From: Sympetrum striolatum
Taxonomy: Eukaryota > Arthropoda > Insecta > Odonata > Libellulidae
DNA: 64,000 nt
Reading direction: 5' to 3'
NCBI GenBank assembly: GCA_947579665.1
Contig: OX388343.1
Coordinates: forward strand, 92,236,254 to 92,300,253
Below, one piece after another: positions 25,901 to 36,690 of the stretch. A program made the position numbers and the translations under genes. Below the pieces are notes generated by a model that was given only the letters and a program-made list of their open reading frames with translations, had not been told where the DNA came from and did no database searches. Each line of letters begins with the position of its first letter. Positions within the stretch are counted from its first letter, which is position 1.

Positions 25901-26677
25901 CTAGTGATAATGGTTATGCGAGCGGGTGACATACACTGGCACTTTTTTGTAAACAGTGTAGGGTTGAGGCACGGAAACCTTTACTGGGACCGGTATTGGG
26001 ACAGGATATGGTTTGTGGACGTATACTCTGACCGGTTTAGCCACGGGAACCTTGTGAGGAACGAAGACAGCATAAGGGACTTTCTTCTCAACGGTGTAAG
26101 GCACAGGTTTCTTCACCGTCACAGGGTATGGCTTCTCAACCACAACCTTGTAGGGCTTCTTGACGACGTAGGGCACAGGCTTGTCGACCTTGTAGGGTAC
26201 GTGCTTCACGACTTCGACTGGGTAAGGCTGTGCAACAGCGTATGGTACCTTCTTCGTCACGATATATGCTTTCAGGGACTCATGATCTACGTGGTGTCCA
26301 TTCTCATCTCCTCCAGATGGGAGGTCATATCCACCGCCGTGTCCGATGCTGATTGAGTTCCCGTAGCCTTCTGCATGCCCTAAGCCATAGCTTCCCTCTT
26401 GGCCGATGCTGATTGAGTCGTCGTAGTACCCTCCGTGACCGGAGCTGAGCGAACTTCCTCCACTGTGTACATCTTCATATCCTGCGTATCCCCCGCCGCT
26501 GGAAACTTCGTGACCTCCTTCTATTCCGGCTTCGTAGTGCTCACCAAATCCATAGCCCTGTCCTAGACCTCCGTAGCCAAGACCTGACACTCCCCTCTTC
26601 TCAGGCTGCCCAGACACCTCCACTTTGTATGAAGATACTATGGATACTGCTGCTGCAGCTATGAGACAAGATAGCGC
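25901..26677 (-). CDS. Gene 3, exon 2: Gly/Ser-rich cuticle-type protein with VPYPV-repeat domain
   Basis: The full CDS is join(25901..26677, 27808..27819) on the complement, 262 residues. The acceptor GATTTTCGCAG precedes GCG at 26677. The signal peptide is MQAL-ALSCLIAAAAVSIVSS. The propeptide YKVEVSGQPEKR ends at Lys31-Arg32-Gly. Residues about 35-130 are a looser Gly/Ser/Tyr/Glu region with a duplicated SISIG motif (DDSISIGQEG and GNSISIGHGG). His residues (GHHVDHE) lead into the repeat domain at about 139-254, beginning YIVTKKVPYAVAQPYPVEV and ending YTVYKKVPVYV. The tail is TRSHNHYH. Ala replaces Pro in several units (VPYAV, VAKPV), so the repeat is less regular than in genes 1 and 2. 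A secreted structural role is inferred from composition and family. Confidence 0.87.
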   Translation of the reverse strand, partial: ALSCLIAAAAVSIVSSYKVEVSGQPEKRGVSGLGYGGLGQGYGFGEHYEAGIEGGHEVSSGGGYAGYEDVHSGGSSLSSGHGGYYDDSISIGQEGSYGLGHAEGYGNSISIGHGGGYDLPSGGDENGHHVDHESLKAYIVTKKVPYAVAQPYPVEVVKHVPYKVDKPVPYVVKKPYKVVVEKPYPVTVKKPVPYTVEKKVPYAVFVPHKVPVAKPVRVYVHKPYPVPIPVPVKVSVPQPYTVYKKVPVYVTRSHNHYH

Positions 26678-26844
26678 CTGCGAAAATCAACGACAAAATT
26701 GTTAGGTGTTATAAAGATTATGTCGGTTGAAAGAACCTACGTTATGATTCCAATCTTCTGTCAAATCAAATACAATTGTTTTCCGTGAGAAATTCAAATT
26801 TTGTTTACTGATGTTAAACAAAATTTTGATGAGTAAGAAATGAA

Positions 26845-26930
26845 GGACTCGCGGATAGCCGAGTGGGTGGCGCGTTCGGTTTTAATGATAGCTGTCCCGT
26901 GTTCGATTCCTGGTGGATGAGCATGTGAGA
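26845..26930 (+). mobile_element. tRNA-derived SINE head in gene 3 intron
   Basis: An A-box-like TAGCCGAGTGG and a B-box-like TGTTCGATTCC are spaced as in a class II tRNA promoter. The T-stem has mismatches and no acceptor stem closes, so it is a SINE head or tRNA pseudogene, not a working tRNA. Confidence 0.45.
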
Positions 26931-27227
26931 AGCTATCTAAGTGGTTGAAGAACTTTTAACAATTATACTGGAACAAATCACTGAAATGCAATAAATAGTA
27001 CATTTTCATCAATAAAATTTAGTGTATGAGTAAGAAAAGGAGTTAGATTCTGAAATTAATAAATAAAATTAAGTAATGAATATTTATCTTATATAGGTCA
27101 TTTCTCTCAAAATACTAGTATACTATGATGATAACGCAAAAACAAGTTAGTGAGAATTTTTGAATCAGAATAATTAAAAAAAGAATAGAAGTGTGATTAT
27201 GAGAGAGAACTGGTGATCTAAGTAGTT

Positions 27228-27500
27228 TCATAAAAAAATAATAATAATTTATTTATCACAAACAGGTTATACAACCCAATTACATGCGATTTAATATAAT
27301 AAAATAAAATGAAAGGGAAAAAATAAATAAATAATACCAAAAATATTAAAGGCATAAAAAATAAATAAAAGCTAAATGATAAAAAGACACATGAAAAAGA
27401 AGATGGACATGCAAATAAAATCACTAACAAGGTAAAGTAAAGTTTCATGTGATAAATATTATACACAAGACACAGTAATAAATACAAGAACATGAGAATG
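27228..27500 (-). mobile_element. Probable A/T-rich retrotransposon tail in gene 3 intron
   Basis: The minus strand ends GATAAATAAATTATTATTATT, an AATAAA signal plus (ATT)n tail like copies B and C. The body is nearly all A/T and cannot be related to a family. The minus-strand ORF at 27218-27616 is low-complexity read-through. Confidence 0.35.
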
Positions 27501-27807
27501 TGGAGATGGGAATTCTTCATGAAATGAAATGAATTTCTGTGTAAGAGGGGTACGCAGTGGTATATATTACGTAAAATATTTGATTCAGTTGAAATGCTTG
27601 ACTTCTTCAATTTCATCTTCTCGAATCTTTAGAATTTCCCAAAAATTGATAGAAAGTAAAAATTATGTGACTTTAGGACTTCCAAATCATCAAATGCCTA
27701 AAAATTTTTGAAATCATTAAACTCTTGAGCGAGGTGCTACAAAAACGCAATAGTCAGCAGATTAGACAAACTTAAAGGAGATATAGCAGAAACATATTTT
27801 ATCTTAC

Positions 27808-27819
27808 CAAGGCCTGCAT
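27808..27819 (-). CDS. Gene 3, exon 1 (coding part, MQAL)
   Basis: ATG CAG GCC TTG is followed by a GTAAGA donor, in phase 0 with exon 2. It is the first ATG downstream of the TATA box (71 bp). The four residues differ from the MKLQ type of the paralogues, but position, length and phase are the same. Intron 26678-27807 (1,130 bp) contains a tRNA-like SINE at about 26845-26930 and a retrotransposon tail at about 27228-27500. Confidence 0.78.
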
Positions 27820-27889
27820 TCTTCGCAGTTATTGGTAGGAGGTCTGCGGAATCCGGTGTAAGAATGATGGAATACCTCAGAAAGGAGCC

Positions 27890-27941
27890 TTTTATACATA
27901 AGCCAATGATCTGCTTCGTATCTCTGGAAAACAATTCACCC
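27890..27941 (-). promoter_or_regulatory. Gene 3 promoter: TATA box plus diverged shared elements
   Basis: TATAAAA is at 27890-27896, ACGAAGCAGATC at 27908-27919 (diverged copy of the GCGGAGCAAATC element) and GGGTGAATT at 27933-27941. The element-to-element distance (25 bp) is the same as in genes 1 and 6. Confidence 0.62.
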
Positions 27942-30900
27942 GAAGAATCTGCTGTCTTGTAAAGGTTAATCTTTGCTTATCATCTGAAGCGAAAAGAAAT
28001 CATCACCAACCCACATCTCCGTGTCTTGCGTTCATTATAACAGTTTCTGTTCAATGAATAGAGTGAAGATGTCGAATTAGCTGGAGTGGTTCGATGTGCC
28101 ATTGCTTTAATAAGAATTTCGGGTCAAGCAATCCACATAATTCTCTTTTATCTAATTTCCTAGTCTCTCCTTATCATGATCATTCGCGCTATTAAGGGCG
28201 TCTCCTATTAAAAACAAATCCATCCTGTAATTGAAGGATATATGGAATCATAATGAATGAGAATTTATATCATTTTGACCAAGTATGAAGACAAACAGGA
28301 CAAAGACAAATAAGTAAGCGTTGTATGACTAAAACTCCACATATAAATTACCTCCAATATGTAAAAATTCTATTACGTACTAAATTTTCTTTAAATTAAT
28401 ATCTAAAAATAAATTTAAGATTACCGTATAAGTAAATTCCTTTTAAAATTAAAATAGTATAACCAGTCTTCCCTAAAACCATTTGTATTCAGAATTATTT
28501 AAAATGAAATCCAAACAAACACTTTGAGATGTCTATGAGAGGTCTATTTATTAACTAAACTAAAACTATTACTAAAGGTCATACCAGATACAAGGAATTT
28601 ATCTAATGATTATTTCATAGTTTTCGCCAAATTTTATGCGTAAAAGCCATACTAAATTCACGTGTATGCATTTTCCACATCTAATAATAAGTTATAATAG
28701 TCTCTTCGTCAGAAATCAGGAAATGAAAGACGGAAGAAATTATACTTCCTTGCTTTCACCAATACCTTCGACGTGCTCTTATTATCGCTTATTATACATT
28801 TATGCATATCTTTTCTGAATCAAAAATGTTGTATCTCGGCTAACTGCTAGGGTATTTTCGTGTTTGCGAAAGTCTGAGGCGCAAAAGTTTATAACTAAGA
28901 TAGGAATTGAATGGAAGGGAATTGTATAATATGGTAACGATATTTTGAAACCTTTCTAAATAATTTCCCAGTAGTAATCATCACATCGTAGAGAAAGAAG
29001 TAATACAAAATTTCCCTTCGAGAAGAAGGAGAGATTATTATTTTATTTTCACGTCCAGTTTTTACAATGTCATTCAATTTAGAAAGTGAGAAAATCCAGA
29101 GGTAGGTAAATCCAGGTTTTAATAAGAAGTTTAAGCATTAACTAGGGCAGTGGAAGAGATTGCTGTAATCATTAATTCTCCCGCTGATTGAAGGGCGCGT
29201 TGCTATAATTGCCACGTTGCGTTCCTCTGCTCGCCACAGCGTGCAGATCTTTTACGTGCTGCTGTCGGTCCTCTTTATGTCACGCACTCGGAAAACAAAG
29301 GTAGCGTGCGTTTTGTCGATATCTCAACTGAAACAGTTTCGATATTGTTTTTGGGTCTCGCTGTTTTCCTTCTGTTTTGGCACCTACTGGTTTACGACTA
29401 CTATTCTAATCAAGATAAAAGCTTGTGCGGCGGTCGAAGAAGCTACTTTTATCTCTAGGGCATTTTGAATGTTCTCATTCAGAAGTAGTTAACGGCTTCA
29501 TATGCTTGCTTAGCACTATCGAAATTTCCACAATCACGTACTAAATGAACTATGAAATTGATTTAATATAGCAATTACAACAATGTCACGAAGGATTTAA
29601 AATTATGCAACGTAAAATGAAGGTTTTGAACCTACGAAACTTTTCCATACTCTTTATCTCAACGTGTCCTCGTAATTTAGGGATCGGGTTAATTAGGTCA
29701 ACAGATAGGTTAGTTCTAACCATAAGAAATATACTTACGTAACGAAGACATAAACATAAACGAATAAAATTTTATTGGTGCTAATTCTCTCACAACGAGG
29801 CAAGATTACTGCGTATCAAGGTTCGACATGTTGAGACCGGTCATACTCCAATCGATGCATCAATATTCATACCTTCTGGTTATCTGTCCCAGTCCTTCAC
29901 CGATACTTTTTTGCGTCGCCAGTCACCATGGATTTAATTTAACTTTTGAAGGAATAATGATTGTTAATTATAACTCAATTAAAGTAAAGTGAACAATTAT
30001 CAAGTACGAAGCTTTGATTTTGGTTGAAATGAAAATATAAAGAGATAATTGGTCAAAATCGTCATAGACGTAGACTTGTCGCGATTATTTATACATTATA
30101 GTCATAATCATCAAAATAATTACGTTTTCTTCTTGGAGAGTTAGATTTATTTTAGTATTTTCAGCCAAACAATGAAAAGAATCATTCGTCTTTTTTGTCG
30201 CTCCGTTCCAAATGTAAGTATTTTGGCAATTCACAACATAAAACGTTAAAGTTAAAATAAAATTCGACAATGTAGCAGAATTTAACTTATTAGGAAATTA
30301 ATTGTAACAATATGTATAATAGCTTAGCATTTAATCTCAGAATCTTGCTAAACGTACACAATTTATTGCTCTTAACAGTTTTCAATTGTACTTCTCTTAT
30401 AATTTGAATCCCCTTAAACTTTGTAACAGAAGCAGGCGTATCTTTCAAAAAGCTTTAAATTTAAGAAGCATAGTTACATATACGAATTAAACTAATTGAC
30501 TTTAAGTGCATCAAATAAGACTATTTAATACGTAATACAGAACATCGAGCTATACCTGAGATGAAATTTGTGAATCTGTCGCAATATATAACGGTACGAG
30601 ATTAGTGTTTGTAGCCTTCGTTAATTATCTCATGCCTCCTCATCCAATGATTTCGTTTATTAATATATGAAAACTCGAATGGAAATCAAGAGAAATATGG
30701 ACAGACTCAGTTTTCCCATTTATCCTTCGCCAAGAGGCCATAAAATAGTGTCAAAGTCAGGTAGAGGAAGCAGATAATAAAACTATCAATAAATAATCAA
30801 TAAATGAAACCACTCGAAGGAATAATGTTTCTAGTTTTCGATATTTTATTCCTTTTTTTCAAAAACACTATAATTTTTTCATAGTTCCGTTTTTTCAATG

Positions 30901-31088
30901 TTTTTAATATCTTATACAAATTTTATAAAATCTTCAATATGTATTTGAGTGGTATATTCTGAGATACATTTGACTGCTCTTTCCTAATCTTCTTCCTGTT
31001 TTCATTAGATTCCTTTTCATCTCAGGATTCGATGTTCTGAAATGTTTATATAAATGGCATAGTAAAAAGTTATGTACACAGAAGTGAG

Positions 31089-31214
31089 CTTGAGCCAATT
31101 TTATTATATGGTAGAGAAAGTTGGATTCATCAGGAAATATATTTGAGAGTTCTGAATACAGTTGGAAAGGATTGTATGAGGATTATGATAGGCAAAAACA
31201 GCAGTCGTTCTTAG
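31089..31214 (+). pseudogene. Fragment of a LINE reverse transcriptase C-terminal region
   Basis: Translated from 31089 the frame reads LEPILLYGRESW, then RVLNTVGKDCMRIMIGK before a stop. The LLYGxESW block followed by a basic stretch is typical of the region downstream of the reverse transcriptase domain in CR1/RTE-like LINEs. Only 41 codons are open, flanked by stops, so it is a decayed remnant of a mobile element. Confidence 0.4.
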
Positions 31215-32696
31215 TGATAAACAGGTAATGAGTGAATGTCGACGAAGAGAAACTTTACCTGACCAGAATGAAAAACATTTGGCCACAAGGAAAATATGGA
31301 CGGAAGTAGATTGACTAAAATATTGTATGAGGAAAATATGAATTAAAGGAGGGAAAGATCGAAAAAAAGCTTGCATAGCTTAGAGAATATAGGGTAATGT
31401 ATGGAAAGTTTTATGAATATTACCAAATGAAAGGAAAATTTAAAGTATTACGGACAAATGAGGTAGATTACGAGCTTTTCTACAAATATTTCAGTGTGAG
31501 TGTTAATTTATGAGCATTACAGATTCGTTCGTATGTAGTATGTAGTATGATTAAGATTGCTAAAATAATTCAAGTGACAAAAAATCATCCTCTCCCCAAA
31601 GATAATTTTTATTAAATTTTCCTAACTAATTCAAGCCAATCCCTAAATTTATGGCAAGGAAATACCTTAACTGGAGAGGTAAAGCTCATCGACAGCTGGG
31701 TTGCACTAATTTCATTAAATCAAACATTGAAATCGTCTTGATTGACTTTATTTTTTGTCATGTCTGTAATTGCACACTATACCAAATTCTACTTCTTGTT
31801 TTCTCGCCCCTCTTTAGATATTTCCAACTCCCTTTGTGAAATTCAAAGCTCATCAATAAGTTTCTACTTTTTGCTGCCACCTACCAATTATTTGCTCAGT
31901 GGTTTTTCTAGGTTTATTTTCTCTGTCTTATCATGATTCCACATTTACTACAGTCCTTCAATCATCTTCATGGATCTTGACGTCCTCTTCTCAAAAGGTT
32001 CTATATAGAGGATCATTTATCCATTATTTGCACATCTTTGTGCCGCACAGGCAAATCCATTACATCTATTATTCTAGTAATTTCTTTCAATTTTTTATCC
32101 ACATCACACGATAAAGTAACCCTTTTCCTCTAGATGCCAGCTACTAACTCATTGTAAGCTTAATTTCCTTTGCGCATTTACCCACTCTTGCATTGCCTCA
32201 GGTCTTCAAATTTCCATTCACTACAGCAAATTCCTTTTTATTGATATTTATGCCTTCAGAATAGATGAAAAATATCAGATTTACCTTTAATTAAGGTCCC
32301 TTTGGCAACAATTTAAGTCATGTAAGAGAGCGAACATATTTTATTTTGTACAATACTTTGAGCTCAAGGCCACTAATTCGAACTTGAAAATATTTACCTG
32401 GAAACTTAGTGTAAAATCATTGAATAACGGAAATAATATAGTGCAATTATGATATCAAAGGGAAAATAAAACAGCACATTTTTTTATTAATTACTAAATG
32501 AGTTGCGTTGGAATAAGATAAAGACTAGCATTAGTATGCTAAACTTCTGTAGACGAATGTACCGTCTTTAATCTTAGATACGTGAAAAAATATGGGTGGC
32601 TACAAATTATAGGTTAAGATTTTGAAAACTTGCCCATAAATAAATTGGCATTGTATTTGTTCTGATATTATAGAATGATTACGCTGAGACACTGAA

Positions 32697-32719
32697 ATAT
32701 TCCCGAATTTCGGGAATAT
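32697..32719. repeat. Palindrome ATATTCCCGAA-T-TTCGGGAATAT
   Basis: Two exact 11-bp arms around one base, about 300 bp downstream of the gene 4 stop codon and beyond its likely poly(A) site. Confidence 0.7.
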
Positions 32720-32821
32720 CCCGAATTCTCCGAGTGGATAAATTTGAAGGGAAAGGGACTTTTTCTTTGTGGCCAATAAACTATTTAAAACGAATATATT
32801 ATTTACAGACAACAAAAACAT

Positions 32822-32827
32822 TTTATT
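32822..32827 (-). terminator. Gene 4 polyadenylation signal AATAAA
   Basis: AATAAA on the minus strand about 190 bases after the stop codon. Confidence 0.45.
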
Positions 32828-33013
32828 GATAATTTATAAAAATACAAAAAACAACTAGGTCAACAAAATTCAAAATATAACATTCGATCAACTTTCCCTC
32901 TCACTGCTGGGAAAAGTACGTGCATCAGCTGCTGCGTCGAAGAAACCAAAAAAACGTGGTTTCGGGCGATGCCTTTAATGCCTTTCGAATAATTTCCCGG
33001 TCGTGAAACCGTT

Positions 33014-33781
33014 TCAGTCCCGTTCATCGTCTCCTACCTTTCCCTTTTCATTTTCACCTTCGGCACCGCCTTCGTTTCGTCCCTGACCTTCGCCTCCGGA
33101 GAAATGCTCGAACGCGGGCACTTTCTCTTGGACTTGATGGGGCATAGGGACCGGGACGTAGTAGGGGAACCACCTCGGGACGTTGACGTGGTACGGGTGA
33201 GGGATCCGGACTCTGTGGGGAACGTACACCGGATACGGGATCCTCCTTAAGACTTGGTATGGAACGGGTCTGGGTATGGCCACTGGATAAGGTCTGCTGA
33301 TGTAGACGGGGTAAGGCCTGTGCACAAAGTAGGGCAATGGATGAGGTATGGGGACGGGGAAGCGCCTGATCACTTGAACGGGATAAGGGTGTGGCACGGC
33401 TATCGGTACTTTCCTGAAGGCCACCTGATGACCGTAGTTTTGATGGAGCGGGGCTGCTTTTCCCAAACCCAAGAGGTATTGGAATAGGCCAGCGATGGCA
33501 GGTAACTGCGGTTTCTGGGAGTATGGAAAGCTTCCCTCTTCGTCACAATTCTCTTCATTCAGGATTTGTCCAGTTTTTTCCTCTGAATCGCCTCCCCATA
33601 AATTGAACAGCCTGTCGATGGGGCTCGATCCGACTTTGCCCCTGCTGGACTCATCCTCGTATATCGATTCCCCGATTTCGGAGGTCTCCTTAAACAGGCC
33701 GCCATTATCGTCGTGGTCGTCCCCTTTTAATATATCTGGAAACGCAGTGGCTAATGCTACACTTGAGAAAAAGACGAAAAC
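33014..33781 (-). CDS. Gene 4, exon 2: divergent Arg-rich member of the VPYPV-repeat family, no Gly arm
   Basis: The full CDS is join(33014..33781, 34626..34637) on the complement, 259 residues. The acceptor CTTCCTAAACAG precedes GTT at 33781. The signal peptide is MNLL-VFVFFSSVALATA. Residues about 22-90 are acidic (ILKGDDHDDNG, SIYEDESSRGK, DSEEKTG) with one Cys at about 83. A short hydrophobic stretch (AIAGLFQYLLGLGKA) follows. The repeat domain lies at about 117-225, from RKVPIAVPHPYPVQVIRRF to PMPHQVQEKVPAF. Nearly every Lys of the paralogues is Arg here (RRFPVP, HRPYPV, SRPYPV, RRIPYPV, PHRVRIPHP). There is no Gly-rich arm and no KRG site. The tail is Gly/Glu/Lys-rich and hydrophilic. 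Shared exon structure and domain place it in the family, but it may have a different matrix partner or tissue. Confidence 0.84.
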   Translation of the reverse strand, partial: VFVFFSSVALATAFPDILKGDDHDDNGGLFKETSEIGESIYEDESSRGKVGSSPIDRLFNLWGGDSEEKTGQILNEENCDEEGSFPYSQKPQLPAIAGLFQYLLGLGKAAPLHQNYGHQVAFRKVPIAVPHPYPVQVIRRFPVPIPHPLPYFVHRPYPVYISRPYPVAIPRPVPYQVLRRIPYPVYVPHRVRIPHPYHVNVPRWFPYYVPVPMPHQVQEKVPAFEHFSGGEGQGRNEGGAEGENEKGKVGDDERD

Positions 33782-34625
33782 CTGTTTAGGAAGAAAAAGC
33801 CACCATATTATCAATCTTTCAACTTGAGCAGAAAATAGTTTTGGGTGCTTTTCATTTATTTCCTGAGGTATAAGAAAACAACATTAATGGCAATTAGATA
33901 AGCATATCTTAACGGCTGAAATATATAATTACACTTATTTAAAGTAAAACAACCTTATCCCTAATAATTGGTGCATAATAAATCACGATAATTATAGTGT
34001 AAGGTACGTTAAAAAACTCAAAGATATTTCTGGAAATAAATTCTCTTGAATGATAATTTACGACTTAAATTTAGTTAATGATATAGAGCATAAATTAAAT
34101 AGTTAAATATCTTAATGATAAAACAAATGTAATAGAGTATCTAAAAATTTCAATTCACACATTCTGAATTTTGAAAAACTACTAATAGCGGAAATAATAC
34201 ATTCTCAAATAAATGGAGCTCATGAATGGTATTCAAATGAAAGTTTGCTATTGTGTGTACACAAGTTTCACTGAAGAATTGTTTCGGTAGATGTGAGAAG
34301 TTCTTGATCCCTTTATTTTACTCACGGTTACTTTGTAATTCAATTTAGTGCATATCATTCTTAAGAAGAAATTCTATTGGGCGCCTTCTTACAGAAATTT
34401 ACACCTTTATCCTAAGTGAAAGATTCGACTTTAAAATATCAAGTAATCAGTTATTCATTTGGCACCCATTAAGAGAAGCCAGACGCTTAAGCTTCGCCGC
34501 ACTATATGTATGATTGCCTTAAGGACTTTTACTAACTGAAATGGGCAAATTTCATCAATTTACTGAGAGATTAAAATGCGGTAAAAAGGCATATCAATTA
34601 TGAATTTCTGTTCACTTTTACTCAC

Positions 34626-34637
34626 CAAAAGATTCAT
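34626..34637 (-). CDS. Gene 4, exon 1 (coding part, MNLL)
   Basis: ATG AAT CTT TTG is followed by a GTGAGT donor, phase 0, 66 bp from the TATA box. It gives a compact signal peptide with exon 2, better than the alternative in-frame ATG that would read through the acceptor. Intron 33782-34625 is 844 bp, the shortest of the seven, with nothing recognised in it. Confidence 0.82.
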
Positions 34638-34702
34638 TTCCGAATGTTGGACGTTCTGTGAGCTCTGAAGATCGAATGATGATGGCGATGGTGTCCATCT
34701 AG

Positions 34703-34780
34703 TTTTATATCTAGGTAATGAATTGGTCGAATTCTTTGGAAAGCATCTCTAAACATTGTCCTCCACAACTTTCGCCTCGC
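34703..34780 (-). promoter_or_regulatory. Gene 4 promoter: TATA box, degenerate proximal element, intact GCGAGGCGAAAGT
   Basis: TATAAAA is at 34703-34709. GAATTCGACCAATT at 34721-34734 occupies the position of the GAAGCGGAGCAAATC element but matches only in part. GCGAGGCGAAAGT at 34768-34780 is an intact copy of the distal element seen in genes 6 and 7. Confidence 0.55.
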
Positions 34781-35639
34781 GTACCACCCTTCTATTCCTA
34801 CGACCGAAACGTTTTGCGGGCGCAAAAACCCCGAAACCTCATCAACAAGCTTGGAAGAGCGAGACAATTGTCCGTCATGATCAGATAATTGTAGTCCCAT
34901 TGCATTTCGATGCTTTCATCATGCATGGGTTCACAGATTTTCATTGCCAAGAAGTGTTTAGGACAATTTTCCCGTCGATCACCTTTGGAAATTCTCTGGA
35001 GATAGCGGTAAATTTGACGATCTGTCGATTCCTTTTCCATATTTAGCATCCAGTGCTCCACAGAGGTCCAATTTACGATTCTACATTATTATAGGAGGTG
35101 ATGCACAATACTTAATTAAGGTTTAAATTTGAGAGATAGCCCTAAATCAGTTGCCTTCTAAATTGAGTACACCTACAAAAATAATGGTGATGAAATTTGT
35201 GATTTTTGCGTTATTTTTTATTCAACGACCGTTTGTCGCCTTACAGTCATATTCAGGTTAAAATATGAAATTTGTCTCTATTATTTATGTAATGGGCATC
35301 AATGAAGTCATATCATATGAATTGCTGTGTTACACTTGTCACAGGAGGTGTCCTTAGACTTGGTGAACGTTACGTAGATAGATGACTAATGTTCTTATTT
35401 TCAGACTTTCCTTTATCCTTTATTTTCCCAGTTACCTTTACCTTAACATTAATCGGTGTCACTTCCCAAAATTACGGAATATCTTTTGCTAAAAATGGCT
35501 TGTGTTAAAAGCACAACATATAAACGGAGAAGGATCATACGTGACTTGGATTTTAATTCAGATACTCCACAATCTAAGCGGAGCTGAAAGCCATCTAAGA
35601 TATAAGGCAACCTCAATCCGTTTTTAGGGAAGCTTTGCG

Positions 35640-35710
35640 GACGGAACTTTATGGTATGGTCTTCGTAGAGGCTGTCAACCTACAGGGTTCGAGTCCCCGT
35701 CACGTGTTTC
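35640..35710 (+). mobile_element. tRNA-like SINE fragment
   Basis: A perfect B-box (GGGTTCGAGTCCCC) lies at about 35687-35700, with a plausible T-stem having one mismatch. The rest does not close into a cloverleaf and no good acceptor stem is present. Confidence 0.35.
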
Positions 35711-36539
35711 TTTCTTTCTATGTCTCAGGTTTTTTCAGGCTCACGAATATTCGTACAAATTTACCCTAAAATCCTTTCCTTGAGTTTGGAGACCTCATTT
35801 ATAACGACGGTTGTTCGTAAGTCGAATTCCGTCTGTATTTACAGCACTTCTAAATCATTGCATGAAAAATTACAATATCCAGTTATAACTTTACCAAAGT
35901 TTATACGAACGTACTAAATATTAAACCATTAATGGAATAAATAAAATTAAACCACTAGATGGAAAATCTTTGAAAATTCACCAGTACCTTTTGCAAAATT
36001 GTAGAACGCAACTGTAATTTTCCTATTTAGTAATAAAGATTTTCATTTATGTCCAAGAGAATTAAGGAAAGAAGTAATCTAGCAGGAAAGGATAAGGTTA
36101 TCATTCTAAGCTAGGTTAAAGTACATTTTTTGAAAACCTAAAACTCTTGTTTCGGAATGCATACCCCTATAATAAAGTTGTTTTATTGCTTTCTCTTGTT
36201 AAAAATGTTAAAATTTAAATTTAAAAAGTTTGACTTAATAAGTAATATAAAGTCTGTTCTTTACTCCAAACCTTACAAATAATTTAGCTTATTCCTTCCA
36301 CCCTTCATCTTATCGTTTGTAATCTTAAGTAAACTTGCATAAAAGTATATACTCGTATAATTATGTATCTAGTACGCAAAATTACTAATTTTAATTAACT
36401 GTAAAGGATAATCTTGTATACATATATTTTTGCCTTTTTTCGTTTGCTTCTTTATTTGAAAATTATAAAAAAAAAGTTTAATTAAAATCTTTGTGACTCA
36501 TAACGTATGTAATATATATAATTTATAAATGTGAACTTA

Positions 36540-36690
36540 AAAATCAAATAGCCAGATAAGATCATGTTATCTTTTGGCTATTGAGAGAGTTGTATGTATT
36601 TGATATGTTTACTTTTATACTTCTTTGTAAATGGCATTCTTGTATATGATGTAACTGAAATAAATATAAATATAAAAATATAATATTAAC
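36540..36690 (+). mobile_element. Possible retrotransposon 3' end in plus orientation
   Basis: A T-rich 3' UTR-like stretch (TTTGTAAATGGCATTCTTG, then TGTAACTGAAATAAATATAA) ends in A/T tandem repeats at about 36658-36690, the style of a LINE 3' terminus. Opposite orientation to the other copies. Confidence 0.33.

Larger units (their letters stand above)
27960..32820. other. Intergenic DNA between genes 3 and 4
   Basis: AT-rich, holding the LINE remnant at 31089-31214, the palindrome at 32697-32719, and overlapping short ORFs at 31651-32114 without recognisable domains. Confidence 0.55.

Noticed and set aside
32697..32719. STAT-type binding site in the TTCCCGAA palindrome
   Set aside because: The insect STAT consensus needs three bases between TTC and GAA; here there are two. 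Recorded as a palindrome only.
35640..35710. Functional tRNA gene
   Set aside because: The B-box is good, but no acceptor stem or anticodon arm can be closed.
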